Assembly: GCA_009602725.1 (NCBI GenBank) | Contig: WELB01000043.1 | Span: 561,222-625,221, forward strand | DNA from: Spirogloea muscicola | Taxonomy: Eukaryota > Streptophyta > Zygnematophyceae > Spirogloeales > Spirogloeaceae | Reading direction: 5' to 3' | Length of the DNA: 64,000 bases | Shown: positions 1 through 9,261 of the stretch, piece after piece | How the letters are laid out: the number at the start of each line of letters is the position of its first letter | Position numbering within the stretch: position 1 is the first letter of the stretch | Made by a program: the position numbers and the translations under genes | The notes under the pieces: generated by a model | Told to the model about the DNA's origin: nothing | Databases searched by the model: none | Seen by the model: the letters and a program-made list of their open reading frames with translations, nothing else

Positions 1-1834
1 ATGGCCTTCTGGTTTCATATTGCAATGTGTGGATGACTCGCAATCGTGTGGGTCTGCTATTGTCTTGGTTAAGCCAAATGTGCCACCAATCAAGAGTCGG
101 TACAAGGTTGATGTGGCCTTGTTCTTTACAAAATAGTCGAGTGCGTGTCATATGAGCCTTATGCTGTGCTCGTGTAGGGCATGTGTGGTGTGGTGTACTT
201 GGCCCTACCTGTAAAGGGCCGTTGAATGTCAGTATTTATCAAACACATTGTAAGACATGCACTCGTTAATCAAGCCTGGCACTTGAATTGAACATTTTTG
301 CAAAGCACGGCGCAAGATGTATTAAGCCATCTTTTGCCTTTCCAATGGTAGACTGTAGGGAACTGAGAGAGTTGACAACGAGATCGGACAACGCGGTGAG
401 CATGTGACCTATGGCAGTGTGGATGAGGTGGGCTGAGGTTGTGCAGTTGCCTAAAAGTCTTCTGCCCCACATCATCCCATTGGAGCACTCTGTATGAGGT
501 TACCTTTTGTAAGCAGGATGCCAGGCCACCATCTCGCTTGATGTGCAATCTGTATAATGCATATTTCCCTGATTTATGCACAAAAGCAAAGTGTGTGTTT
601 TTGGGGGACCTGTACATATTTGTCCGATGAGCAGCACTCAGATGGCTCTTGACATAATGTCCAACGTTGCTTGCAATCCGACACTGTTGGTAAGTCCCTG
701 AAAGCTGTGGGCCCTTATCATGGCTGATGGTACGGACATAAGCTCTGCCGTAGCCTACGAAGCCATCCTTTCGTGAAGATGCTCATCTTGGGTCGACTTC
801 GTGCTGTCAGTATAGAAGTCTGACACCACCCCGAGAGCACTGTGCTTCATTGTTCAACTCTTCAAGGATGTGCAACTGCACTCAAATCGCGTTCTTATCA
901 GGCATTTGCAAAGTATATACATAGGGCCTGTAGTAACATCTCCGGTGTCATTCGAGTGGCCTAGAGTATTCTGCTCAATGGCCGCAACTCTAGGGTCTTG
1001 GCACAGTAGCCAGCAAGGTTGATGATGGGGAATCTCGGCCCGTGCATGGAATGTTGCCTAGAGTGTCACGCTTGCCTGCCGACTCTGCAACTTCCTCTTC
1101 AATCATGTGCATGTCATGAATGTCGTCAACTTTGTATTGCCTTAGCTCACAATTCACGGGTCGAGTGGCTAGAGCCACTCAATGAGGCAATGTTACAAGG
1201 TCGAGATCCCCTCAGCACAGAGGGCTGATGTATACTGGGAGAGGCGATCCACATCACCAGAATGGGACAATGGCCAATCAGGCTTTTGGAGAAGGTCCCC
1301 TTCCAGAGTTTTGACGCAAATGGGGTGAAGCTGGGGACGTCCTTTAGTAGAGCTGTGCTAAGATCAGTCGATCCTTGTCCAGAAGAAACTCCTGAAAAAT
1401 GTACATAAAAACTGAAAGGCTATCCGTGGAGGCTATTATCGATGGGAGAGCTTATCGCTCGCAGAAGTTTGCCAAGAATGAGCGTATTCTGCATGCATTC
1501 GCCTTACTCCTTGGAGGTAGGCGGCTTGTTGGAAAGCGGCGACCGTTGGTTGGGCCCCTCACGCGGAAAGACTCGTGGCAGACTCTTACCTGGGTGCAGA
1601 TGAATCTGGTCGCACCGACTAAAGCATTGCAAAGCTTTACTACTGTAGCCATTGGCTTCCCCTTCACCTAGTCAATTTTCCCGCTGGCCTTATCACAGCC
1701 GTCGCGTAATTTCGAAAGTGCCACATTCACTGTGCTTACTTCAAACTCGTCCAGTATTGGGCTGGCCTTTCCGACAACCACGGTCTCGTGGTTGGTACGT
1801 GTAGCCTTGTACTAAATATGCCGACATGGGGGCG
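1..1834. other. No recognisable gene
   Basis: Only short overlapping reading frames occur here, none longer than about 115 residues, and none shows a domain or motif I recognise. The base composition is less GC-rich than the LTRs that follow. It could be old transposon debris or host intergenic DNA. I see no RNA gene or repeat in it. Confidence 0.5.
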
Positions 1835-2962
1835 CCCCACCAGTTCGGCGCGGGGCTGCGGAGCGGCAGCGAGGCGGTCGTGCACGGCGTACGGGCAGCC
1901 GCCCTGGACCTGCACCCCCCGGGTGGATGGCTATGGCGGTCGATGTCCGCAGTGCCTTCAACAGCGTCGATCGGGATGTCATCGCGGAGGAGCTGAGGGA
2001 GGCCTTCCCCAGCCTCCTACCCTTCTTCAGGCTGCGGTACGGTCAGCCAAGCGACTTGCTGTGGCGGCCAGGGGGCGTGGAGATCTTCGATTGCACCACG
2101 GGCGTGCGTCAAGGGGATCCGCTGGCGGGGTTCTTTACGCGCTGACACACAACCGTGCGCTGCAGGCGACGGCCGCGGCTCCTCCCGGCGTCGTTGTGCC
2201 GACGTATGCCGATGACACCACGCTGGTGGGGCATCCAGACGACGTCGTGTCAGCGTTCGCCACCCTCGAAGTGCAGCCGGGCGTGATCGGCCTGGGCATC
2301 CGTGCGGACAAGTGCTGTGCTTGGTCCCCTCAGGGCCTGCCAGCCCACCTGCGCCTGCCCTCGGGCTGCCAGACACCAGCCGGGTGCCTCACCCTCCTCG
2401 GCGTCCCATTCGGCTCCCCGGCCTTCGCGGTGGAGCAGCTGGAGGTGCGGCTGCAGGAGCACCTCCGGCCGGCGGACCGCCTCCCAGAGCTGCACAACAT
2501 GCAGCTGGCGACCGCCATGCTGACCCGATGCATTGCACAGCGGCCGCACTACTTGCCCCGCGCCCTCCCTCCCTCACTAGCGGTGAAGGCGGCGTACGCG
2601 TCATTCGACACGGGCATCCTGGCGAGCGCGGCCTCCCTCATCCAACACCCTGGTCTCGTCACCTTGCCAGCCGCGCTGTTGCAGGCTAGCCTCTCTGTCA
2701 GCCGCGGCGGCTTGGGCTGCCGCCCAGTTGCCCGCGCCTGTGAGGCTGCATAATTGGGCAGCTGGGCACAGGTTGCCGCCCCCATCTGCAAGCGCTTCCT
2801 CGTTCACGGCATCCGCGCCCTGGAGCGGGCGGCAGCTGAAGAGGAGAACGGCCAGCTGCCCTTCCAGGCTGCCCTCCGTTCTGCCCGCGACGGCTCCTGG
2901 CTGCCCACCCCGACCTGTCGGAGCAGGCCGTCCATTTCGTACACCTCGCCCACACCCCTGAT
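1835..2962 (+). pseudogene. LINE L1: broken non-LTR reverse transcriptase
   Basis: This is the reverse transcriptase of a non-LTR retrotransposon. Motifs in order are DVRSAFNSVDRD (palm A), GVRQGDPL, then PTYADDTTLVG with the catalytic YADD at 2205-2216, then a thumb-like region ending SVSRGGLG. The protein changes frame near 2140, and a TAA stop at 2751-2753 interrupts it. The same protein is seen in LINE L2 at 14042, which aligns on both sides. The 5' part is missing (no N-terminal domain or upstream ORF). The 3' part is cut at 2962, where the LTR of element A3 begins in mid-protein, so A3 landed in this LINE. It is dead. Confidence 0.85.
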
Positions 2963-4074
2963 GGAATGATCCAGCCCTTTGGCCGAGCCACACGGGTCTG
3001 TTTGCATTACACGACCGGCCATTTGGGACAAGTGGCTCGCCAGGTGGCGGGCTGGCTGGCCGGGCAAGTGGCCCGCCCAGGTGCGGGCCCCGCCCGTCCA
3101 GAATTACCCCTCGCCAAGATCCACCCGTTCAAGGGAGGATCTCTGGCCCGCCACAAGGCGGGCCATGGGACGACCCGCTTACACCCCTGGAGGGGGGTTT
3201 GGCACGGGGAAGTACGAAGAGCTTTGGGGCTGAGGCTCGAGGGAGTTGGAACCGGTGAAGCCCAGGAGCAGCCTTGCCGCTGCTCCCCGCCGCTGTGACG
3301 TTCTATCCCTATTCAGACAGTCAGGGGATGGAACGTCCTCATTGGTTTCGGCCGCTGGGTTTTAGAAATCCCCAGCACAGTGAAGCAGCACGTGTACACG
3401 CAGCGGAATACCCTGCCCTGAGGCGCCGCCGACAAGCAGCGACTCACAACTCAGTAGGGGCCAGCAACTGTTCCCAGAAGGAGCAGCCACACAGTCTACC
3501 TTCAGGAGAGCCGATGAAGATCCGCAGAGACGGGTTGCGGCGTCGGGCTGCAGCAGCAGGCAGCAGCAGGCCTGCGTGGGACGAGCTGCGGCAGCAGGCG
3601 GCACGATCGTAAGGGCGGCGGCGCCGCCCTGCGCGGCGCGGCGCCGCCAGGCGCGTCATAGCGCCACACGCGTCACAGGCATGTCACAACGGGCCCGGCG
3701 GCCCGGCGGCCCGGCGGCCATGCNCCGCAGCGCGCCGCGCGTCACTGTCGCGCGTGGCCCACGCGTCGCACGCCAACGATACTGGGGCCGCGCGCGTTAC
3801 TACGCGTTCGCGTTTAACCCAAGGTTGAAAGTCACGTAACGGGTGGGGACGGTACAGCCGCAGCCGCCGCCGATTTCTGCTGCGGGGCTTGCAGCGCCAG
3901 CGTGCGCCCGGGAGGTGGAGTCGTTGCCCAACGGCGGCGCCACGGGGCCTGTCTTCCGCTGCGCCGATGCGCTAGTGCTTTGCCTGTGTGGTGGGTTGGT
4001 CCCTAAAGCCCCTGCAGCCGAACTCAATAAGGACAGCTCACCCTGACTGCGTGTGTAAAGGCGAGATTTGTTAA
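2963..4074 (+). mobile_element. 5' LTR of element A3 (Ty3 family A), split by a solo LTR
   Basis: The sequence from 2963 (TGGAATGATCCAGCC) matches in sense the LTRs of A1 and A2 (TGTAATGAACCAGCC), including the GC-rich CAGGTGGCGGGC hairpin block near 3040-3090. It is interrupted at 3294-3856 by a family-B LTR and resumes at 3857. It runs to the family-A LTR end CTGACTGCGTGTGTAAAGG, just before the primer site at 4078. Without the insert it is about 550 bp, the same as the A1 LTRs (546 bp). Both termini have mutated from TGTAA...TTACA. It would have driven the plus-strand gag at 11779. Confidence 0.85.
3294..3856 (-). mobile_element. Solo LTR of family B inside the A3 LTR
   Basis: On the minus strand it reads TGTACCGTCCCCACC at its 5' end and AACGTCACA at its 3' end. 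It is flanked by a perfect 5-bp duplication GCCGC at 3289-3293 and 3857-3861, and the family-A LTR is continuous when it is removed. No internal region is present, so it is a solo LTR left by LTR-LTR recombination. It is 563 bp, whereas other B LTRs here are 869-878 bp. The single undetermined base at 3724 lies in its GC-rich repeat, so part of it may be missing from the assembly. Confidence 0.92.
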
Positions 4075-4077
4075 ACT

Positions 4078-4089
4078 TGGTATCAGAGG
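4078..4089 (+). other. Primer binding site of A3
   Basis: TGGTATCAGAGG lies four bases after the A3 LTR end. It is the classical initiator-methionine tRNA complement used by plant-type Ty3 elements, and it fixes A3 as plus-strand. Confidence 0.85.
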
Positions 4090-4525
4090 TGTTCTTGCAT
4101 CCATCGCGCTTGTGACTTCTTGTGCTCTTCTTGTGGGCTCGCCGCTGATGATGCAAGGATCTTCCTGACGTGCTGCTTGACCTTTTCTGTTAAAGATCAA
4201 GTGTCTTGCCAGACGTTGGTCCGGGAGGCTGCGACTCGGAAGGAGCGCCAGGAATTGCGCCCTGAGTCAGCCGCGACCAGCGCCAATCGCAACTGCGAGA
4301 CTATCCTTCGAGGAGAATCACTTGCGGCGTTCGTTTCTTTCAATGTGTGGCTTGAGCCTGCAGCCTTTGTGTGGTAAGGGCTAGTCTTGTGGCCAGCATC
4401 GATCGTGCATCCTTGGTCACATTTGCGGCTGTCTGCCTGCCTGCTGATTGAGGTGTGGAGCTGCGCGCTGCCTTGCTTGCTCGCTCGCTGGTGCACCAGT
4501 CTTGCGATGCCCTGCAGTGCAATAT
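4090..4525 (+). other. 5' leader of A3, up to the A1 insertion
   Basis: This is untranslated leader between the primer site and gag. It includes GCTCGCCGCTGATGATGCAA, which recurs in opposite orientation in the A1 leader near 11120-11140. The leader breaks at 4525 where A1 inserted, and it resumes at 11729 with the duplicated AATAT. No gene is present. Confidence 0.8.
4521..4525. repeat. Target-site duplication of A1 (left copy)
   Basis: AATAT at 4521-4525 is repeated at 11729-11733, directly outside the two A1 LTRs. Five bases is the expected duplication for a Ty3 integrase. Confidence 0.95.
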
Positions 4526-5071
4526 TGTAAGGTACCTCGCCCTACACACGCCGTCAGGTTGAGCAGACCTTCTTGAGTTCGGTTGTAGGGGGTTTAGGGA
4601 CCAACCCACTACACAGGAAAAGCACTAGCGCATAGGCGCAGCGGAAGACAGGCCCCGTGGCGCTGCCGTCCGGCGGCGAATCCACCTCCTGGGCGCAGGC
4701 CGGCGCAGCAGGCCCCGCAGCAGAGTGCGGCGGCGGCTGCGGCGGCGAGCAGCGGCAAGGCTGCTCCTGGGCTTCCCCGGTTCGAACTCCCCCTCGAGCC
4801 TCAGCCCCCAAGGCTCTTCGTGCTTCCCCGTGCCACCCCCCCTCCAGGGGTGTGAGCGGGTCGCCCATGGCCTGCCTTGCGGCGGGCCAAAATCCCCCCT
4901 TGAACGGGCGGATCCTAGCGAGGGTATCTCTGGACGGGAGGGGCCCGCCTCTGGGCGGGCCACTTGCCCGGCAAGCCAGCCCGCCACCTGGCGGGGCCAC
5001 TTGTCCCAAATAGCCGGTCATGTAATGCCAACAGAGCCCATGTGGCTTAACCAAATGGCTGGTTCATTACA
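4526..5071 (-). repeat. 3' LTR of A1
   Basis: This LTR has TGTAA/TTACA termini and the same 546-bp length as the partner LTR. It contains inverted-repeat blocks near 4965-5000 (GCCCGCCA, two-base loop, TGGCGGGC; and CTTGCC-C-GGCAAG). A telomere-like TTTAGGG stands near the U5 end at about 4590. Confidence 0.93.
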
Positions 5072-5085
5072 TACCTCCCCAGTTT
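5072..5085 (-). other. Polypurine tract of A1
   Basis: On the minus strand CTGGGGAGGTA directly precedes the 3' LTR. This is the expected plus-strand DNA primer of reverse transcription. The same purine run precedes the LTRs at 23311, 34534, 53716 and 57240. Confidence 0.8.
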
Positions 5086-5172
5086 GGTGTTCTCGTCCTC
5101 GGGAACAACGAGAAAACAGCCGACGGGTATTAAGATGCCCGACGGCTGCTGCCTCTGCCAAGCCTAGGAGAA

Positions 5173-5604
5173 TTACCACCCTTGGCCAGGTATTCCCTGA
5201 GAGCATCTGCACAATTTGCCCAAATTGGCCGCAGGCTCCCACGTGTTGTGCTCAGGCCCATACCCGAGCCACTTTACCAGATACTCACGGGTCTTACGCC
5301 CTCGAGGCTTGTCCCTGTGAGACAAGATCTCTTCCACCTCAAACTCAAGATCATCCTCGATGACTAGTGGAGGTGGGGGCGGTTGGACACGACCATCCGA
5401 AAGGAAAGCCCTCAGCTGAGACACATGGAAGACGTTATGGACCTTCCAATGCACCGGTTTCTTCAACTCGTAGGACACCTTGCCCACAAGGCGTACTACT
5501 GCAAATGGTCCAACCCACTCGGGCAGCAACTTGCGCGTACCCACAGCCCACAAGGATAAGTGCTTCGTGCTCAGCAGCACATGCGCACCAACATCGAAGG
5601 ACAC
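5173..5604 (-). pseudogene. pol: A1 integrase C-terminus and chromodomain
   Basis: The open 143-residue stretch begins SFDVGAHVLLSTKHLS and runs through the GPFAVVRLVGKVSYEL integrase C-terminal fold. It ends with a chromodomain: DLEFEVEEIL, then REYLVKWLGYGPEHNTWEP. The aromatic residues F, W and W that normally form the methyl-lysine cage are present. In chromoviruses this domain directs integration to histone-marked chromatin. It is separated from the catalytic core (5754-6684) by a short deletion or frameshift near 5680-5750, and the A2 copy is open across that point. Confidence 0.88.
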
Positions 5605-5753
5605 GTCCTTCCGATGTTTGTCAGCATAAGCCTTCTGGCGACTCTGGGCAGAAATGCCGAGCTCGTCTCTGAGCCTCCAAGAGTGTCCCAGTAAAGGCTA
5701 CCGCGGCTGGAACCCGTTCCGGCCTCCCCACCCTGAAGTGGAGCTCGGGGATG

Positions 5754-6684
5754 CTAGTTGAGGAAGAATGGAGTCTCCTTGGTGGACGCATGATAGGCAT
5801 TGTTCACAGCATATTCAGCTAGAGTCAAATAGTCATCCCAGTCAGTCTGGCTAGAATTGACAAAACGCCTCAACATGTCCTCAAGAACTCGATTCATGCG
5901 CTCATTTTGGCCATCCGTTTGTGGATGAAAGGCTGTGGACATGGACTGCTTCGTGCTAATAAGCCTGCAGACTTTTCTCCAGAAGTGACCTGTAAAGCGA
6001 GGATCGCGGTCCGAGACCAGCCTCTCAGGTACTCCATGTAGCTTCCACACTTTCTCCACAAAGATGCCAGCGAATTCCTTCACTGATGCCCGCGTAGTAG
6101 TGGGAGCAAAATGCACCATCTTACTCAGGCGATCCACAAAGACGACAATGGCATCATAGAAATTCCGCGTCTTAGGGCAATTGTGTGATAAAGTCCACAC
6201 TGACATCAGACCAGTTCCGCTCCGGAACCTGCAAGGGCTGAAGTAATCCGGCAGGCTTGCCAGAGATTGCCTTACTACGCTGGCATGTGGCACAGCTTGC
6301 CACAAAAGCGCGCACCTGGGCTGAAAAGCCCTTCCACCAAACGAGGCGTCGCACAGCCTGTTTGGTTTTGCTCACTCCCAAATGACCACTGTAAGGCGTA
6401 TCATGCAGCTCCTGCATTATGTCTGTGCGCAAGGCATTGCAGTTCGGGACCACAATAGCGTCGCCTTGCCACCAGAAGCCTTTCTCATCAGTGACGGTGC
6501 TTACGTTGGCGGCTCCAGCAAACCATGGGTCTGTGCCATACCCTTTACGGATACGCACGTAGAGCTCAGAGAGCTCAGCCGTGGTTTGCCGAGAAGCTTG
6601 ACGAGTCGGACGCAATCCTGCAGCCCGCACTCCAGAAGCATTCAAAGAAACCAACGCATCAGCGCCGCGAATGTTGGGACTCAC
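5754..6684 (-). pseudogene. pol: A1 integrase catalytic region, frameshifted
   Basis: The first frame (6684-6172) holds the zinc region HDTPYSGH...CATCQRSK and the first catalytic Asp in SVDFITQLP. The second frame (6305-5754) holds VSDRDPRFTG and QNERMNRVLED, giving DD35E spacing. The break is one extra G at about 6175-6177: A1 has CTTAGGGCAA where A2 has CTTAGGCAA. Both frames are otherwise well preserved, so the lesion is recent. The protein would act in the nucleus, joining the cDNA to host chromatin. Confidence 0.88.
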
Positions 6685-6764
6685 AGGGTCTGCAATAACC
6701 TAAGACGTCCAGGGCGATGAACCCACTGGGAATCGAAATATACCATGCACTCAGCCCATCGAGC

Positions 6765-7590
6765 TTAACGCCTAGTCAGATGCTGCTGCGTGTGGAAATA
6801 TGTCAACGGGCAATGATCCTTGACAACCGTAAATGCCACACCTTCCAGGTAGCAACGCCGGACACGTAAGGCGTGCACCACAGCCAGCAATTCCTGCTCG
6901 CCCGTAGTGTAATTTCGCTCTGCAGGGATCAGCAGGCGACTCTCAAACGCTAACGGGTGACCCTCTTGCAAGAGCACGGCACCAATGCCGGTCAAAGAGG
7001 CAATGCAGACGAGTTCACATGGCACGCCTTCACGAGGAAAGCCAGCACAGGCGGAGATGTCAACGCCTGCTGTATTCCCTCAAATGCCCTCTGGCATTCG
7101 GACGACCAATCCCAAGGTACGTCCTTACGAGTCAGCTTCGTAAGAGGAAGTGCCAAGTTCCCATAGCCTTGTAGGAACTTTCGGTAATAATTTGCGAATC
7201 CCAAAGAGGAGTGCGATTGAGGCACAGTTTGTGGCACAGGCCAATCCCGTACGACCGGAATCTTCTTGGGGTCGACACGTATGCCGTCTTTGCCCACGAC
7301 ATGCCCGAGGTATGCCAGCTCTGGCTGGGTAAATGCGCACTTGGATCGCTTGGCATACAATTCCTTTTTCACGCAGCAACTGCAGCACTTGGCGCAGGTG
7401 CTTCACGTGATTCTCAGGCGTTTTTATGAAAACCAGTATGTCATCCAAGTAAACCAGCGCAAAACGGTAGAGCAGGGGGCCAAAGACCCTCGACATCACC
7501 GCCTGGAACGTAGCCGGTGCGTTGGTCAAACCAAAGCTCAGCACCTTGAACTGAAAATGTACAAGCGGCGTACGGAAAGCCGACTTCGAA
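6765..7590 (-). pseudogene. pol: A1 reverse transcriptase palm/thumb and RNase H, frameshifted
   Basis: The 7544-7125 frame holds LSFGLTNAPATFQAVM and the catalytic YLDDILVF (about 7430-7452). The 7372-6992 frame holds the thumb (LGHVVGKDGIRVDPKK, LTKLTRKDVPWDW). The 7025-6765 frame holds RNase H, with GEQELLAVVHAL and a damaged VKDHCPLTYF in which the catalytic Asp of A2 (VTDHCPL) is no longer in context. At least two frame changes separate them, so no complete polyprotein can be made. Confidence 0.85.
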
Positions 7591-7606
7591 CCCTAAACCC
7601 TAAACC
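7591..7606. repeat. Telomere-like CCCTAAA dimer inside A1 reverse transcriptase
   Basis: CCCTAAACCCTAAACC stands where A2 (about 25840) has only CAT between GGAA and CCGCAGG. It therefore replaced a few bases of coding sequence. It is two copies of the Arabidopsis-type telomere unit. Confidence 0.85.
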
Positions 7607-8292
7607 GCAGGCGTGATTCGAATTTGGTGATACGCACTTGCCAGGTCCAGGGAGCCAAACACCGTAGCCCCTGCAAGCCAGTCGAACAGATCATCTATCC
7701 GAGGCAATGGGTATCGGTTCTTGATAGTAAGCTTATTCAAAGCCCGATAATTGATGCACATCCGTAGAGTGCCATCCTTCTTTTTGGCAAAGAGGATGGG
7801 TGCTCCGTATGGCGACTGAAATGGCTCAATGTAGCCCTTCGCCAGCAGGTCCTCGACCTGGGATTGCATTTCTCAAAATTGGAGAGGGCTCAGCCGGTAC
7901 ATGGGACGGAAAGGCAGGTTGGCGTCTGGCTCCAATGGAATTGTATGAGCCACACCTCGGTGAGGAGGTAGACCGTCCGGAAAAGAGTCGGGAAACACAT
8001 CCGCAAACTCTTCCAGCAGCTTATCAAGAACCCCGCCATGTGAATTCGCAGCATTCACACACAAGTCAGGCTTAGACTCGTCGTTCAACGCCACCATCAC
8101 AAGAAATGCCATCTGGACAGTGTCCTTGTGAATCAATCGCTTCATCTGCATGGCGGACAGCAGAATGGAAGCCCCTGCCGCCAGCGGCGGTGCACAGGGA
8201 AGTTGCTTGCAAAGGACAAAGCGCCGTGCGCCACGTTGTACCGTGCAAGTATGGCGTTGAAGGCATGCTGATGTGGCGCAAAGCCAGTCATC
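7600..8292 (-). pseudogene. pol: A1 protease-reverse transcriptase linker and RT fingers
   Basis: The 8151-7873 frame reads QMKRLIHKDTVQMAFLVMVA through LLEEFADVFPDSFPDGLPPH and RGVAHTIPLEPDANLPF, the usual sequence just before the RT fingers. The 7869-7600 frame continues [39 protein letters not shown] and [13 protein letters not shown]. An in-frame break at about 7870 (A2 has an open frame here) and the telomere-like patch at 7591 interrupt it. Confidence 0.85.
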
Positions 8293-8688
8293 TTACTTAC
8301 CCGTCCGGCAACGCGACGGGCATTTGCCACTTGCTGAGCTCGTCGGCGCCGCCTCCAGCCACGGCTTGCCCCACTTGTGTCAAACTTCCGCCACAAAGCC
8401 CGCGGCCGGTGGCCGCTTTGCGTGTCGGCGATTGACGGCTGTACAAGATGCCCGGTCCAAAAACGGGCATTGTGTCAGCGCCTGCCGCGTCCTCGCCATC
8501 TGTGGGCCCTACCGGCAGCTGTGGGCGGGACAACCGTTGTTGGCCCCAGGCGGAAGCGCCATAGCCGCGTGCTAGAGGTGGGCTGGCCTCTCACAGCCAT
8601 TGCCTAAGACGAAGTGCTGTTTCGATCCCCTTCAGCTCTTGCTTGCTTGTTGGGTACCTAATTTCCAGCTGCAAGTTACTCCGACTTG
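8293..8688 (+). mobile_element. About 0.4-kb insert in A1 with a LINE-type tail hairpin
   Basis: A2 reads GCCAGTCATC then CAATATCACATC without a gap, while A1 has about 396 bp between those words. The insert contains GGGCTGGCCTCTCACAGCC at about 8581-8600. This is the hairpin found in the 3' tails of LINEs L2 and L3, in the plus orientation. It is probably a 5'-truncated LINE or a non-autonomous passenger of one. No clean target duplication is visible and its coding content is not recognisable. Confidence 0.65.
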
Positions 8689-9207
8689 CAATATCACATC
8701 GAAGGCGACAGTCAACGCAATGACATAACAGGGCACCTCGGCTTTGTATTGCTGGATGCGAATGGGAACCTTGCACAGGCCCAACACATCGGTTGGGTGG
8801 CCATCGGCCAATGTCACTCTAGGCAGACCATCTGCTTGCAAATGCAAGCCAGTGGAGCACACCAAATTCCTTTTGACAAAGGACACTGAGGCCCCTGAGT
8901 CTATGAGGATCCTAGCTGGTGCCGCAGCAATCAGCCCCTCAAAAAGCATAGTGTGTCCCCCATGGACACTGCCGAGGTATGGGGTGCGAGCGACATGTAC
9001 CCTGACCGCTGTCGGGTAAGGCCTAAGCCGAGTGGCATCAACACGACGCCTAAGGAGCCTGTGTCTCGCCTCGTGCGAGCACAACAGCGACATCCCCAGC
9101 GGAGCTCGATCAATCACGCCGCGCTTCTGTGGCACAATGAACAACAGCATTTCTTCAGGCCGACGGCACTCAGGCCAGCTCAGATAGACATCTGCAGCCT
9201 CTTGCAA
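8689..9207 (-). pseudogene. pol: A1 retropepsin region
   Basis: On the minus strand RILIDSGASVSFVKRNL (about 8880-8925) is the aspartic-protease active-site motif of a Ty3 retropepsin. Downstream LADGHPTDVLGL and VAFDVIL are the usual flap and second conserved region. The frame runs from the end of gag (QEAADVYLSWPECRRPEEM) and is broken after VAFDVIL by the 0.4-kb insert. The protease would mature the Gag-Pol polyprotein in the particle. Confidence 0.85.
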
Positions 9208-9261
9208 GTCATTGTGGGCAAATCACACAAAGAGAGGCCCTCCGGCCTCCAGACCTTGCAA

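Noticed and set aside
1-1787. Possible host gene in the first 1.8 kb
   Set aside because: No frame over 115 residues and no motif. Splicing cannot be judged without transcripts.
2250-2993. Several 70-130-residue minus-strand frames
   Set aside because: They are antisense shadows of the GC-rich LINE reverse transcriptase.
4725-5363. 212-residue plus-strand frame over the A1 LTR and integrase end
   Set aside because: It covers an LTR and the antisense of a chromodomain. The same stretch in A2 is not open.
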